A stretch of DNA of 64,000 nt from Trichinella spiralis (lineage: Eukaryota; Nematoda; Enoplea; Trichinellida; Trichinellidae): positions 5,431,010-5,495,009 of the forward strand of contig CM012955.1 of assembly GCA_000181795.3 (NCBI GenBank). Direction: 5' to 3'. The translations under genes were made by a program, and so were the position numbers. Within the stretch, counting starts at the first letter, position 1. Every line of letters starts with the position of its first letter. Positions 41,785-54,026 of this stretch are shown one piece after another. The notes below the pieces were generated by a model, which was not told where the DNA came from, made no database searches, and saw only the letters and a list, made by a program, of their open reading frames with translations.

Positions 41785-43239
41785 ATGGTATTTGTTTTTT
41801 TTTCTTTTAAACCTGTGACATCGTCCTTTTCTTTTTATCTATTTTAATCAGTAGTTTTATTTTATTGTTCAAGTTTATGTTTACGTTTACGTTTTAAAAG
41901 GCAAGCTTCATATACAGCACTGCCTACTTCAAAATTCACTCTACTTAAATTGTTCGATTAGCGAGCAGTTTGACGTTGATCGCTTTATTCAAATAGCAGT
42001 TATACTTATAATTTGGTTGTATTTTTTTTCCTGTTATTTTTGTTGTACTGCCAATTATACAAACAGGCATCAGAATTTTGTACTGTAAGTCGGTGAAAAA
42101 ATATCCTCACGTGAACTTCGCCGACAGAAATGATGATCTGTCAGTCAATTTGAACGCTATTGATGTATGCCAAAGTGTTCGGAAAACAATCTCAGATAAT
42201 TGGCAAGCTTTGTTTGTTCTGCTCGCGTTCTCAGATAAGCTGTGGAATGTTTGTTTTGCTTGAAGTGGACGCGAAGCAGAAAGCAGAAAAATCTTTTTCA
42301 ACGAAAACACTAAACTTATTATTTACATTTTAATTTATTGTGCTTTTACGAGTTGTTTTTTATTTTCTATTTGCATCTCAAATGGGGTGTCGATTTTGAA
42401 AAGTTGCAAAAGAAAATAAAGAAAACTTGCATACTGTAAGATTGCTACAAAAAAAAGAAAAACAGGAACAACGATGCAAAACAAGCAAAATTTTGCACAA
42501 AATAAAGAAAGAAGAAAAAAAATTTTTTTGTTTATTTGAATGATTTATTGATATATTGAAATGGATGAAAATGATCGAACAACAGTTGAACGTTTCGAAT
42601 TGTTTGCGAAGATGGCAGCTGTCGAACGTTGAAATGATAAACTTGTTTCGAGAAAATTTATTCGCTTCTTTGTCAAATTGGAAACATCGACGAGAGCTTT
42701 TCAAGACCAACATCGCTTGAACGTATATATACATATATATATATATATATATAGATGGATGGATAATTGCTAAATTGAATGGAAAAGATGGAAATAAAAA
42801 CGAATGAAAATCAAAGACAAATAATGTTCGTGTTCATTATGCAAATTGAATTTGTTTCCAAATGCAGTTATGGATTGTTTTGCTTCCAAAAATGAGTACC
42901 CAATATCGAGGAATAATTTTCCAAATTGAATGGAACGGACCAAAAGTCGCAACTGCAATCAAGAAAGCAACTGTCGATTGGATCTTCTTCTTCTTCGGTT
43001 GATGGAAATTTGATGAAAAAATTATAAACCAAAAACACACGTTGCCGTGTTTTAATGAGAAGAAAATTTGGGCCGTAGATGGCGTGATTGTAGCATTGGT
43101 GCGTTCTATCCGATTGGTCGAACAGCGCGGTTAATTGTGGCAGTAGTCGTTTGTCGGCGAGTTGGGTGAGTTGTAGTTTTCGGTTGTGCGAGCCGGTGAG
43201 TTTGTCGAACAATATTTGGCGCCGCTTTTTGTGCGAGCA
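41785..43239. other. Spacer between the exonuclease and reductase genes
   Basis: Probably 3' UTR of the exonuclease followed by intergenic DNA. A TA run lies at 42724-42753. An open plus-strand frame at 42081-42263 has no ATG at its start and no recognisable domain. Confidence 0.55.
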
Positions 43240-44055
43240 ATGGGCGGATGCGAATTTTGGAACCGCAAGACGGTCTGCATGATCACCGGCGCTAGTCAAA
43301 ATTTCGGCCGCGCCCTGGCCGAGAACATGGCCTCGCTGCTTGGTCCCGAATCGGTGCTCATACTCACATCCAGGCACGCCAGTCGGCTGGGCGTGGTGCG
43401 TCAGGGGATGTACGAGCGGAATTGTCGTCTTCACGTTCACCTACTTACCTGGGATTTGGCCAAGCCGAACGGCGACCAATATTTGGATGATCTGCGCGCC
43501 ATACAGCTCGCCCACGGGCTCCGGGACGAACAGTTCGAGCTCGGCTTGGTGGTGCACAACGCGAGCACTTTGAACGTGCTCGACAAGCCGGTGATCGAGA
43601 TGCGCGACGAGAAAATCCTGCAAGAGACGCTAAACGTGAACGTCGTCTCGATGCTGGTCACCAACGCCTGCTTTTGGAGCGTGTTTGACCAATGTGAGCA
43701 GAAGCTGATCGTCAACATGAGCGCCCCGTTGGCAGAAAGCACGGCTCCGTCGTTCGGCATGGTCGGCTTGGGCCGGTCGTCCAGGATGACCGTGCTCAAC
43801 GTGCTGGCGTTGGAAACGCCCGACGTTCAAGTTCTGCACTTCAATCCCGGCGCTTTGGACACCAGCTGGCTGCGCACCGTCATCGACCACTCCCACAGTC
43901 AGGAAATCCGACACCAACTGCAGGCAATGTACGAACAGAACCGCGTTTTCAAAGCCAACGAAGTGGCGCTCGCTTTTCTCCGTTATCTGGCCGAAAATGA
44001 GATCCAATCCGGCGTTGAAATCGACGCTCGTCAACTGATCCAACGCTGCTGTTAA
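43240..44055 (+). CDS. Sepiapterin reductase-like SDR protein, catalytic Tyr/Lys missing
   Basis: Short-chain dehydrogenase/reductase fold, 271 residues (human sepiapterin reductase has 261), single exon. Family role: NADPH-dependent last steps of tetrahydrobiopterin synthesis. Cofactor motif TGASQNFGRA (16-25), NAS at the NNAG position, VNMSA at the catalytic Ser strand, VLALETPDVQVLHFNPGALD matching the human [20 protein letters not shown], and an Asp in GVEIDARQ where human Asp257 binds substrate. In place of the human YCAGK it reads VGLGR, so the catalytic Tyr and Lys are Val175 and Arg179: predicted to be inactive as a reductase or to work differently. The start is the first in-frame ATG after an upstream stop. 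The gene is intronless and much richer in G+C than its neighbours, which suggests retroposition or transfer (inference). Confidence 0.85.
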   Translation: MGGCEFWNRKTVCMITGASQNFGRALAENMASLLGPESVLILTSRHASRLGVVRQGMYERNCRLHVHLLTWDLAKPNGDQYLDDLRAIQLAHGLRDEQFELGLVVHNASTLNVLDKPVIEMRDEKILQETLNVNVVSMLVTNACFWSVFDQCEQKLIVNMSAPLAESTAPSFGMVGLGRSSRMTVLNVLALETPDVQVLHFNPGALDTSWLRTVIDHSHSQEIRHQLQAMYEQNRVFKANEVALAFLRYLAENEIQSGVEIDARQLIQRCC

Positions 44056-45623
44056 TTTTCACACAATTGACGATTTGAAACCGCTTTCCAAATTGTAATC
44101 TACATCTCCAACCGTGCTTGCTTTATTCATTTGTCATAAAACGGTGTCAGGTGAACAGCGTGTACACAAACAGCGGAAGTGCTTTTCGATGAGGATGAAA
44201 TTGGGTTGTGCATTTCTATTGACCGTATATATGATTCTGTAAGTGCAATTTTTATGTGCTTTTTTCAAATAAACAATCACGAGTGAAAAGCAGAAATTAA
44301 TTTGCAAGAAATTGCACAAATTAATTTTCAAAATTATCATTTCAAGGTGGCATTTCGTTGGCGGCAGAACTTTACCATAAAATTATTATTCATTCAAAAT
44401 TAATACGGATAAATATTTAATCCGTGAACACGGATTCAAAAAAGAAAATTACCCTTCGCAATCTCACAGCACTGATAAATAAAATTATCTCCATTAATGG
44501 CAGCTCTGTTGCAATGGTTCTTTAATTAAAAATGTAAATGGAAGATTTATGCAATCAATAAGTCGAATAAGAGGGAGTATTTTTAGCCAAAAATTTTCTT
44601 AATTGAAATTTCACGTTTTAACGTGACTAACACCGCAAGCACAATGACAAACAAAAAACTTTTATTTAAAAAAATTCTTTTTTTTCAAATGATCAGTACT
44701 AGTTCTAAACAATACATGCTTTTCTTGTTATAATTTTATCATTTATTTTTTCATAACTGTCATTTGTAATGCTAAAAAATTAAAAAACTTCATGCGTGAT
44801 CAATTGTTTCAATTTCATATTGTTGATATGATTAATTTATTGATTATAACAATGCAAGTGTTCTTCAAAGTTGCATTTCAAATTTAATTATAATTCATAA
44901 AAACAAAAACAGCATCATTTGAAAAGCTGATCAATTAAAAAGTGAATTGAAATAGATAAAAAAATCATTAAAGATAATTAAGTTCTATTGTATTGTTTGA
45001 AAATTTTTTTTTGACAAATTCTACCGCGAACAATTTGAATTTGAATTCTGCTGCGCAAGTTGAGATGTTCACAATTGAACAGCAGAGTGGTCAGCGATAC
45101 TTGGTGATTTTGTGCAAAATTTACTTTATTTTCAATTAAATTTTCGCAATTATGCAAATTTAATGAACGGCTTAATTGAAGCAGTTAAATTTTCATAAAT
45201 AAAACTCTTTGTAGAATTTCAACTGACATTGAATTGATTCATGATAAAGTGGAAAAGCACTTGGTACAAATTTTACGCCAATTTTGAATGCACTTCGTTT
45301 TTTCATTTTCGAACGACCGGCGAAGTTATACTGTACTGTCGCACTTCAAATGAGCGTGATGAGCACAACTGAACATGTTGTTGCAAACCAAATACACTAT
45401 CGTCGTTGTTTACAAAATAAAGCATAACTATTTAAATTTATTGGGAAAACGAAAAAACAATTTCTACCAAAATAAAAAAAGTCAAGGCAAATCCGCTTGG
45501 CAAAATAATGCAAAGCGACAAACAGACAACTGAAATAATAATTCCACATTTCAATGCGCAACTTTGCGTTTTTGCACCAACACGTATGTTTGTGTTCGTC
45601 TATGCTATTGTGTATGGCAGTAT
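44056..45623. other. Convergent intergenic region
   Basis: AT-rich DNA between the ends of the plus-strand reductase gene and the minus-strand Rab gene. No coding exon seen; the minus-strand open frame starting at 45633 overlaps only the Rab 3' end in another frame. Confidence 0.6.
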
Positions 45624-46529
45624 TCAACAACACCCGAAAAATTTCGATTTAGAATTAAGATGCAAATTGACATGCGACTCTGTTCGACAGTCAGCAGCGC
45701 CTGCGATCAAATCACACATGCGCTTTGCAGTTGTTTTGAACATATCTTCAACGCCTAAAGACGAATGTGAAATATTAAACGTAAAAAATTCAAAATATTA
45801 AACATGCAAATTTACCGGCACAAGTTAGAGCTGATGTTTCGAAAAACAATGCCCCGTTAGAATCTGCAAGTTGCTTGCCTTGTTCTGTGGAAACTTCTCT
45901 CAGTTCAGCCAAATCTACCTTATTGCCAACAACGCAAATTACAAATGGTTTATCAATATTAAGCTTAAGTTCTAAAATTGAAAAATAATAATTATAAACA
46001 CTGAATTTTCAATCAATTCTACCATCAATCCAAGATCGGAGACTTTCAAAACTTCGTCGATTGGTCACATCATACACAACTAAAGCAGCATCCGCATTGC
46101 GATAATACATCGGAGCCTTGACAAAACAATAAAAAAAGGTAACGAAATGAATGCTCGAGCAAAAATAATATTCAAATTGATCAACAAATTGCAAACCATT
46201 GCACGAAATCTTTCCTGTCCGGCGGTATCCCAAATTTGTATCAAAAGATCAGTATCATCAACTTTCCTATAAAGGAACAATTGAAGTCAATATGAATAAA
46301 TTGCATAATAAACAACTGCATACATTTCTGTACGACAAAAAGAAGCTCCAATAGTTGAACTAACTTGCGTACTAAAATCGGAGCCACTGTGACGAAGTAC
46401 AATGCTCGTTTTGCCCACGCCTGAAAAACAAATCTATAATCAATAAGAAAAAGGAAAAGGAATTATCCGCATTGAACGCAGACCGGTAGATCCGACTAGA
46501 ACAAGTTTCGCCACGAACGGCTTTTTCAT
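45624..46529 (-). CDS. Rab GTPase, Rab5/Rab22 subfamily-like
   Basis: Small GTPase for endosomal membrane traffic. Six exons (minus): 46529-46484, 46420-46324, 46266-46197, 46116-46023, 45971-45816, 45754-45624; 197 residues with every phase closing. G1 is GSTGVGKT (13-20), G2 SSTIGASF (36-43), G3 WDTAGQERF (from 60), APMYYR after it, G4 GNKVDL and G5 ETSAL. The C terminus is FFGCC, a double-geranylgeranylation signal. The TIGASF effector loop and APMYYR are Rab5/Rab21/Rab22/Rab31 features, but the protein is divergent and lacks the N-terminal extension of Rab5, so I do not name a single orthologue. The first donor (GTCTGC) is weak but gives the only joint that makes a correct P-loop. Confidence 0.9.
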
Positions 46530-48441
46530 TGTTACATCAATTATTAAACACGCAATAATGCTTCCTTCAGTGACAAGCTTCTTCGGAGCAAAGTGCTAAT
46601 GCACGTGTAGACAATATATCTGTAAGCGAAGAAAAGCAATTGATCACAACTCGGCCAAAACATTCCAATTATGTGCAAGGGTTTTGAAAAACTATATAAA
46701 CTTACTTTTTGCAACTGCTCAAAATTTCAAGCAATTATCCGGTGAATATGCGCTTTTCTTTTTTTTTTTGTAAAGCTGGAGTAGTTACGCTTATCGTTGG
46801 ACTACAAGTATGCAAATTATGAAAACTAAAAAGGAAAGAAATAAAATTATACACTTACAAATAAATGAAGTCAACTGGTCAGTGGTGCAAAGAAAATAAA
46901 TTACACCATTGCATGAAAAAAAATAATCATTCATTCAAAGCATTCGTTTATCACTGAAAATTGTGCAAAAATATTCCTTCACACAGGAACAAATTAGCGA
47001 CAACTTTTGACAATACGCCAAGTCAAAGTGAAAGTCGCATTCAGAACAGCCAGATGAATCAATAACTGCATCATCGGTTCGGTGCACGAATCGGAACAGT
47101 TTTCTAATTTAAGCAATGCCGTCCTAAATGAATACGTCTGAGAAATGAACATTTACAACGAAATAGCAACATATCATTATCAAATGTCAAGTGACACATT
47201 TGAAATTTTTTTCATTAAATAAACCCTGCATTAATTCAACATTTTCACGAGTAGACGGTATGTTTCAAAATCGCAAAATCAGCTCAAATTACACCACCAC
47301 TATCAGAACCTTGAAAAAAAATTATCGAATAAAAACAATTATCCATACGGTAGTGCAAAGGCACCTGCTTTTCAATAAATTTTTGTACTAAAAAAAGATT
47401 TCTTTCATGAAGTGCAATTAGCTAATTAATATTGTTCTTTTTGAAAATATTTATAGTGAAAATTTTTTTTCTTATAAAACATGAACGTTTTGGATGAAAT
47501 TGTAAATTTTTAATCAGAGTTGGAAACGATTAATTTTTTTTCGTCGCAAAGCGGTCTCGTTGAAACAATTCAATTGTGCAATTGTAGCACCTTCGTTGAC
47601 AGTAAAAATTCAGTTTTGTAATGAATATTTCGAATATTATATTTTTTGAATTTCAACGAAAATTAATTCGATTATTCGATCATTTGTTTGGTGTTATTAT
47701 AAAATGAAAAAAAACAAAAGAATGGATGAACGTGAAAAGAAAACCAATAATTATTATTAAAATATTTGAAAAAAAATTTTTTTTAATATAAAAATAATTT
47801 TTCAGCGATTGTGTTTCGATTGGTGAAAGACGACCGGCTTGGGTTGTGACAATTTATTGGTAAACAAAAGCCGGATCGACCAATGCCGGCTGAATCTGGG
47901 CCGGACTGACAGGTTGAATTGGAGTCGACCTTGTCGCGAACGCTGCGCTGCTTAGCAACGCAATTGCAGCGTCACCGCTGGTACAGTAAGACACCAACGT
48001 CGACTTTGCAAACTGTTATTGATCAAAAGCTGTCATTGGAACGTCGTTTGTTTTGTAGGAAAAGCCGCGTCCTGTTTGTGCTGAATCATTACTCTGAACA
48101 GTGCCCAGCGAAGAATACAAGCGGTCGTCGTTTCGTCAGCAAACTTATACTTTTGCCTGCCGGCTAACCCGCTGCTAACTTCCTACTTTTCCATTGTTTT
48201 TCCACCTTCCTGCCTGCGAAACTGTGCTTAGTTCAATTTTTTTCTATCGTGTATGTTTCTTTTTTCATTTCTGATTTCATCATGTAAAATTAAAATTATT
48301 TTTCAAAACATCATATTTAGAAATTAAAATTAATAACAACCACACGAGAATATACGCCCGTGGTGAACGTAAATTTTATCCCATTCTTCTTTTGTTTGTG
48401 CTGCTTCACTTGTCTGTCGTCCATTGCTCAAACGTTCAACA
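46530..48441. other. Divergent spacer between Rab and Shisa-like genes
   Basis: AT-rich near the Rab start, then a GC-richer island at about 47860-48230 that ends 210 bp before the Shisa-like ATG. The island is an open frame of 82 codons without an in-frame ATG and is best read as promoter or 5' UTR exon of the plus-strand gene. A possible donor (GTAAGA) lies at about 47986. Confidence 0.45.
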
Positions 48442-49588
48442 ATGGCACGGTCCTTTTTGACAACAAACCTGCTCTTCACAATTTTGGCCGTCATCCTCTA
48501 TCACCACGGTATAGCATCAACAGTTCACGATGATAATGCTGATTTCCATTTTGCTTGATTTAATATTACTTTTTTTAAAATTACATATATTTTTTTGTGA
48601 TTTATCTTTTTTTTCCTTTTAGTAAAGCAATGTCAGGGTCAAGAATTGAACGATCCTGCGCGTAATTACATCGAAGGAAGACTTGGCAATCGTCGAATTT
48701 GGTGGTGTCCTTCTGGATATGGTATTTTCTTTTCTATTTTTTTAAATTAATTTTTTCACCATTAAATTTTTTAAAGGACTTACGGCTGGGTAGTGCGCAT
48801 TCTTTTTTTTGTTAATTTTTTTGGGATTTCCATCCATCCAAATTGTGTTCGTATGATTAATTTTCACTTTTACAGTAGATCAACTGCTGGCAAGTGTTTA
48901 TTTACAATGCCACACCCTACTACGTTTACCCATTTAACGCATTCGAATTGATTTTACAATCATTGCCGTATAATTTCAATTTAATACTGAAAAAAAGTAT
49001 TATTCTTATTTCAATTATTCAACTTTTGTAAGTAAAAAATTTTTAATAAACCTGAGCTAAATGTAATATGGTAATAATAATAATAATAATAGTTTTTTTG
49101 CTTGTCAACGAAACGATGAATCATGCTTCAAACGCGCACATTGAGTCATTGAACTGTTTGAGCTCACCAATGATAAATAGCATTGTTGTTTGTTTGTGTC
49201 AACATTTCGAAAGGTTGCAGGAAACGTTTTTGAAATAATCACCATTACGATTGTTGTTCAATTTAATTTTTTGAAACGTTAATGCGATTGTAGGATATTT
49301 ATCATTTTGTCCACAGCCAACCGATTGGGATAACTACAACTGGTGTTGCACCTGGCCTTATATGGGAACTTGGAAACCGTCTTGCTGTCCATTTGCTATT
49401 CCGTAAGTTGAAAATTTGACTTGACACTTAATTATTTTAAATTTTGTTGTTTTTTTTATTTTTAAATCAGAACTGGAGCTGTGGTTGCCGTTATTATTGC
49501 CGGTGTAGTGCTTACAGCCGTTTTGATTGCTCTCTCGTGTTGGTGCTGTTATTGTTGTCCTCTTTACAAGCAACTTTACGAGTACTGA
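48442..49588 (+). CDS. Shisa/WBP1-like Cys-rich single-pass membrane protein
   Basis: Small type I membrane protein of 130 residues. Exons 48442-48508, 48623-48721, 49294-49402, 49471-49588; phases 1, 1 and 2 close. Residues 1-22 form a signal peptide (TTNLLFTILAVILYHH). The ectodomain has spaced cysteines (WWCPSGY, FCPQ, YNWCCTWPY, SCCPFAIP), then a hydrophobic helix (TGAVVAVIIAGVVLTAVLIA), a juxtamembrane cysteine cluster CWCCYCC and a short tail ending LYEY. This layout, Cys-rich ectodomain, one helix, Cys-rich stop-transfer, is that of Shisa-like, WBP1 and VOPP1 proteins; the exact family is not settled. For exon 3 I use the acceptor TTGTAG at 49293 and not CCACAG at 49316, because only the former keeps the frame open. 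The cysteine cluster is a likely palmitoylation site (inference). Confidence 0.7.
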
Positions 49589-50402
49589 ACACACAAAGCT
49601 CTGGCTGTATGCTCCGGTATAAACAGCTCGTCAGTTGATTTTATCCTCTGCGCTGACATTTCTCATAACTGCATTGCCTCTGATCTTATTTTTGTAAAAA
49701 TTGGAAAAATTCTCATTCTGAATCAGTCGTTAAATATTAGATTTATTTTTTTTATTTTTATTCTTTTCCTGTTTGTTTTGCATTACTTTACACTTCATTC
49801 AGGTACACAGTAGATTGTTATCTACGTTTTGTTATAAATATATATTTATATTTACATTTCTCTATACAATACTGCGCATATACTCTGCACATTTCGAATG
49901 ATCCATCTTATAAGTATACTTATTTTTCAAATCAAACTAGTAAATTAATACGCTCGAATATTGGATAAATTGTTGTAACATTGGTGACCTGTGTTCATAT
50001 CGAGGCAGAATTATCCAGATGAATAGAATTATTACAATAAAGAAAAACAATTATCAGGTTGATATTTTCCTGACATTGCTGCATCACTGAAAGCAAATTT
50101 AATTTTCAAGGTTACCGGTTAACACCAGTAAGGTCGTTTGCTGAACGACTGGAATGTCAAAGTCTGGTCTTGTCTGCTAGCAAATTCTTATGTTTGCCAT
50201 TCTGAAGAAGATTAACGGCTGAAAATTCGGACAAGGCCACCTATCAAGTCTGGTTATTATTCTACTCGTAAAACTTGCACAGCTTCCTCAAGTAGTTAGT
50301 TATCGTTTTGCAAGCAGACTTCCATCCTTTTCAACTTGTTTTAGAGCAGTTCATCGAAAATAATATCAGTTAGAAGTTGAAGATTGAAAAAACAATGCCA
50401 AC
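49589..50402. other. 3' flank of the Shisa-like gene
   Basis: Probable 3' UTR, then AT-rich DNA up to the inverted-repeat transposon. No coding exon seen. Confidence 0.55.
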
Positions 50403-50410
50403 AAGTTTAA

Positions 50411-50973
50411 GGGATGGTCCCAGTTGGGCTCAATTTTATTCCCATTCGGTCCCACTGTTCATTTATTGGTCGTTGTCCTTGCTATTTTATTAGTCCGTAA
50501 TCTCGCTATTTTATTAGACCGTAAAGTCTTTTTCGTATTGGTTTTCCTTGTCTGATTGCTCATTGATTCAAATCTTTCCCTTGTGATTAGCTGTAATATT
50601 TTTTCATTTCATTGGTTCAAACATTCCATTTAGGATTACGTAACTTTAATAATAGTGACGTAACATAAAAAATGAAAATGTTTATTATTCCAAAATTTTA
50701 TTGTCTGCTTGAAGTTTCGTCATTCGTTGAAATTTTGTTTATTTAAATATATTATTTGTTGTGTAGCCTATACTTTTTCATTATCAGTATTTTTGAAAAT
50801 AATTTTTATTATTATTCTATATTTTATTGTATCACAGTGACGTTATATCAAATGCGATAGTAACAATTCAGAAAAAACAATACAAAAANNNNNNNNNNTA
50901 GCGAGTACAACGACCAATAAATGAAAAGTGGGACCGAATGGGAATAAAATTGAGCCCAAGTGGGACCAAACCC
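50411..50973. mobile_element. Non-autonomous DNA transposon (MITE), hAT-like target duplication
   Basis: The two ends form a terminal inverted repeat of about 65 bp: GGGATGGTCCCAGTTGGGCT at the left and, on the opposite strand at the right, GGGTTTGGTCCCACTTGGGC, both continuing through CAATTTTATTCCCATTCGGT and TCATTTATTGGTCGTTGT with few differences. The element is flanked by direct copies of AAGTTTAA (50403-50410 and 50974-50981), an 8-bp duplication as hAT elements make. No transposase frame lies inside. The interior has two near-repeats containing CGCTATTTTATTAG or CTTGCTATTTTATTAG. A run of about ten Ns lies at about 50888-50898, next to the right inverted repeat. Confidence 0.88.
50888..50898. 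other. Assembly gap (Ns)
   Basis: A short run of Ns inside the inverted-repeat transposon. A foldback structure or collapsed copies are likely reasons for the break. Confidence 0.95.
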
Positions 50974-50981
50974 AAGTTTAA

Positions 50982-53900
50982 TATACGTATAATTTGGGTT
51001 ATTGGTTAAGATTGATTAGTGATTGGTTTAAGATTATTATGATTATTGGTTGAAGACGTCAATAAGAATTAATTATCATAATTAGCATATTTGAACACAT
51101 ATCTAACAGTACTTGAAAGTGCAGCTATATGTGTGCATGTGGAATTTAATGCGAGCAAAAAAATAAAAATAAGTATTCATAGCATAATTCTCAGGGTTAT
51201 ATAAGCCGTAATGATCGAGATATAAAAACATTATATTATGCTATATAAGGCAAAAATTTTATTAAATTTGACACAAAAAACTCATGGAAATCTTAAATTG
51301 GTCAGTACTGATTTGTTTGCAACCACTACCGCCAATTTATTTGTACCTGATTTTCACTTATGTAATGCTTACTTTTGTAATTGTTATTTAAATAAATTGG
51401 TTAGTTTCAGATGTGGAGCTGAAAAGCAGTCGAGAAATAAATAAAAATTTGTTTAAAATTTAATTTTATATCATTAAATGAACCCGAAAAAGAAAAACAA
51501 ACAAACAAACAAAAAGGGGAGCAAAATGTTTAAAGCAAGCAGTTAAACTGGCTGAAAATAATTTTGAAATGCATAACTATGCAAATTTGGAAAAGAAATG
51601 AAACAAAAAAAAGTATATCTGTAAGCGATATGTTCAGGGGATGTAAGAAAAACGGATGGCAGAATTTCAACGCACAATTTAGTCACTCTTGAACAATCCA
51701 TGTGAGCCACTGGAAGTGAAAATTTTAATCTCATTTTTAAATCATTACTTTTAATTATAATTTACGAAGCTTAATAACGTTTTAAAATCAATTTTCAAAT
51801 TCTGAAACTGTATCTGTTTAAGACAAAGCTGCTCAAACAGTTAGCAACATTCATTTTCTACTAGTCAGCAACTGTTATACAAATTTACTTTTATAATTCT
51901 TCTTTTCTCAATGCATATTTATATCATATATGCATTTTTATCTTTCTTGGAAAATGATGCCATTCATTTATATTTAGCGTCAGTTGCTGGCATTTGTTTG
52001 CTCGTAATTTTGTTACATTTTTATAAAATACATAGTTCTTGAACAAAGTAAAAGGTTACGCCGGTTATGCTGCTCATTGCTATAGAAATATTTTCCAAAA
52101 CAGTGCAATTGATTTTAATATTCTAAATTTGCTCATCTCTTGTGATTGAAATTTTACCTTTTACGTAAATAAACGTAATATAAAAAGGTTTCATTGCTGA
52201 AATTCTCCAAGGAAAAACAAAGATAGGCGAACGATAATAATTTTAACCCCTCTTTATTAATGATCATTCATACAACCATTTCATTTTCAACATTCACAGC
52301 TGTCAGCTCTCATCTCATACTACAGCTGATGATTGTATTTACGAATTTCTGAACATTTTCGAAAAGACATGAAGTGTAACATTCCACTTGGCGCCTACAT
52401 CACGTCATTCTGTTTTATGAAAATGCCAATGCGCACAAATAATTAAGTAAACCCCAAACATAAAATAACATAACGCAAAAAAATATTAAATTCATTATTT
52501 AATTTTTGCGTGTTCTAAGGTAACTGATTGTCAAAAATCTCAATTTAATGAATTATTCAACACTGTATTTCATGTTAAACCAAACAAGCCAATTGGCGGT
52601 CTGCATGGAACATTTCACACATTTAATTTTCAAAACAAATACATTAATTGCTATTTTAAGAAAGTATGAAATTCATAAATGTATCGTGTCTAACAGCAAG
52701 CATAACTTTCCACCGATTTGATTGGGGGAAAAATTTACTCAATTCGCTTCTTTAAAATTACTCTTCAAGCAAAAAATAGCTGGAAAATGAAGTACTTAAA
52801 AAATCCAGTATAAATGAAACAAAAAATAATAAAATTACTTATAAACTATTAACTTTTTAAATTGAAAAACAATTTTTAAAGTTATAAAATAAAATGAAAT
52901 TATAAAAAAATCTTTTCAAATTAAAAAAACTTTGAAATATTTTGACTGATTTAGCCAGTAAATGTCTGAAAAATATATATGTACAAATATGAAGTATTTT
53001 CATGTCGATGACCTGAAAATCATCTTAAAAAACAAGATATAATAATAACTAAATTTCAAAATAAAATCCTTTCTACAGTTGTTGAAGTCTTGGAAAAAAT
53101 TTCCGGCATGGGAACAAATTGTACTCGGTATACGGAATGGAAAAAATTTCATGTTCATTACAATCTAATTTATGATGTTTACTTCAAATTAAAAAATATA
53201 ATTTTTAGAACCTTATTTTTTTAAACTACAAAAGTTACTCAGAAATCATTGCATTATGTTTTAAAATATTTGAGACAGATAAAATTATTGATATTAACAT
53301 GATTGTGTTTTATATAAATGTATTTTAAAGTGTTTTATAGGCATTTTGAAATATTTATTTTTTTTTAATTAAATACTTTATTTTACAGAGTAATTACTGT
53401 AATGCACGTGCAAGCGAGAATACTGTAGCTAGTTGGTACCGGCAGTCGTGGTCAATTGGCATTCGTTGTTACGTTGACGTCTTTCTAATTCGTCTGCTTT
53501 CCGAATTCCTTTTATCAGCGTGTCATTTTTCAGAAAACAAGAGTAAGTAATTTATTTATTATATTAAAGTAGAAATAATTTACTATTATCTATTATTTTA
53601 GTAATCATTAACGAATAATTTCTTGTATCATTCGTGTGTTTTTTTCTTTTGATAACTACTTCTGAACGTTTAAAGCTGTTGAATTTTGATTTTGAACCTT
53701 CAGCACGCGTGTCATTGTTCTATTTTGAAATTACGCAAACTTTCCATTGCTTATTGACGTTTTGTTTATGGTTTGTTATGGTTTTTTTGTAATCTGTGAT
53801 TACTTTAATATTCTATTTTAAGCATTTTAACTGCATTTTTTGTAATTTCAATTGTTCAAATTGTTCAGTTATTGACTTTATTTAATATTAGAAGGTGTTC

Positions 53901-54026
53901 ACTAAATTTTTTGTTAATAACAAAGCTTACCGCATGTCAGTCGCTTTTTCTTCCGTTTGTTTACTTTTTTCATTTTTATAAGATCGATTGTACAGAATGA
54001 ATTTACTTTGATTTTTAAGCGTCAGA
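50982..54026. other. AT-rich spacer and TFG 5' region
   Basis: No coding exon seen in about 51000-53390. From about 53395 base composition rises and a probable non-coding first exon of TFG ends at 53541 (AACAAGA, then GTAAGTAATTT); its partner acceptor is at 54025, two bases before the TFG ATG. The GC-richer 53400-53540 is the likely TFG promoter and 5' UTR. Confidence 0.5.

Noticed and set aside
42868-44043. Minus-strand frames opposite the reductase-like gene
   Set aside because: Shadows caused by the GC-rich codon usage of the real plus-strand gene.
47919-48167. 82-residue frame upstream of the Shisa-like gene
   Set aside because: It has no ATG in frame and no recognisable domain; more likely 5' UTR or promoter.
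50411-50973. piggyBac origin for the inverted-repeat element because TTAA occurs at both flanks
   Set aside because: With TTAA as target site the terminal repeats would be out of register; the 8-bp AAGTTTAA duplication gives symmetrical ends.
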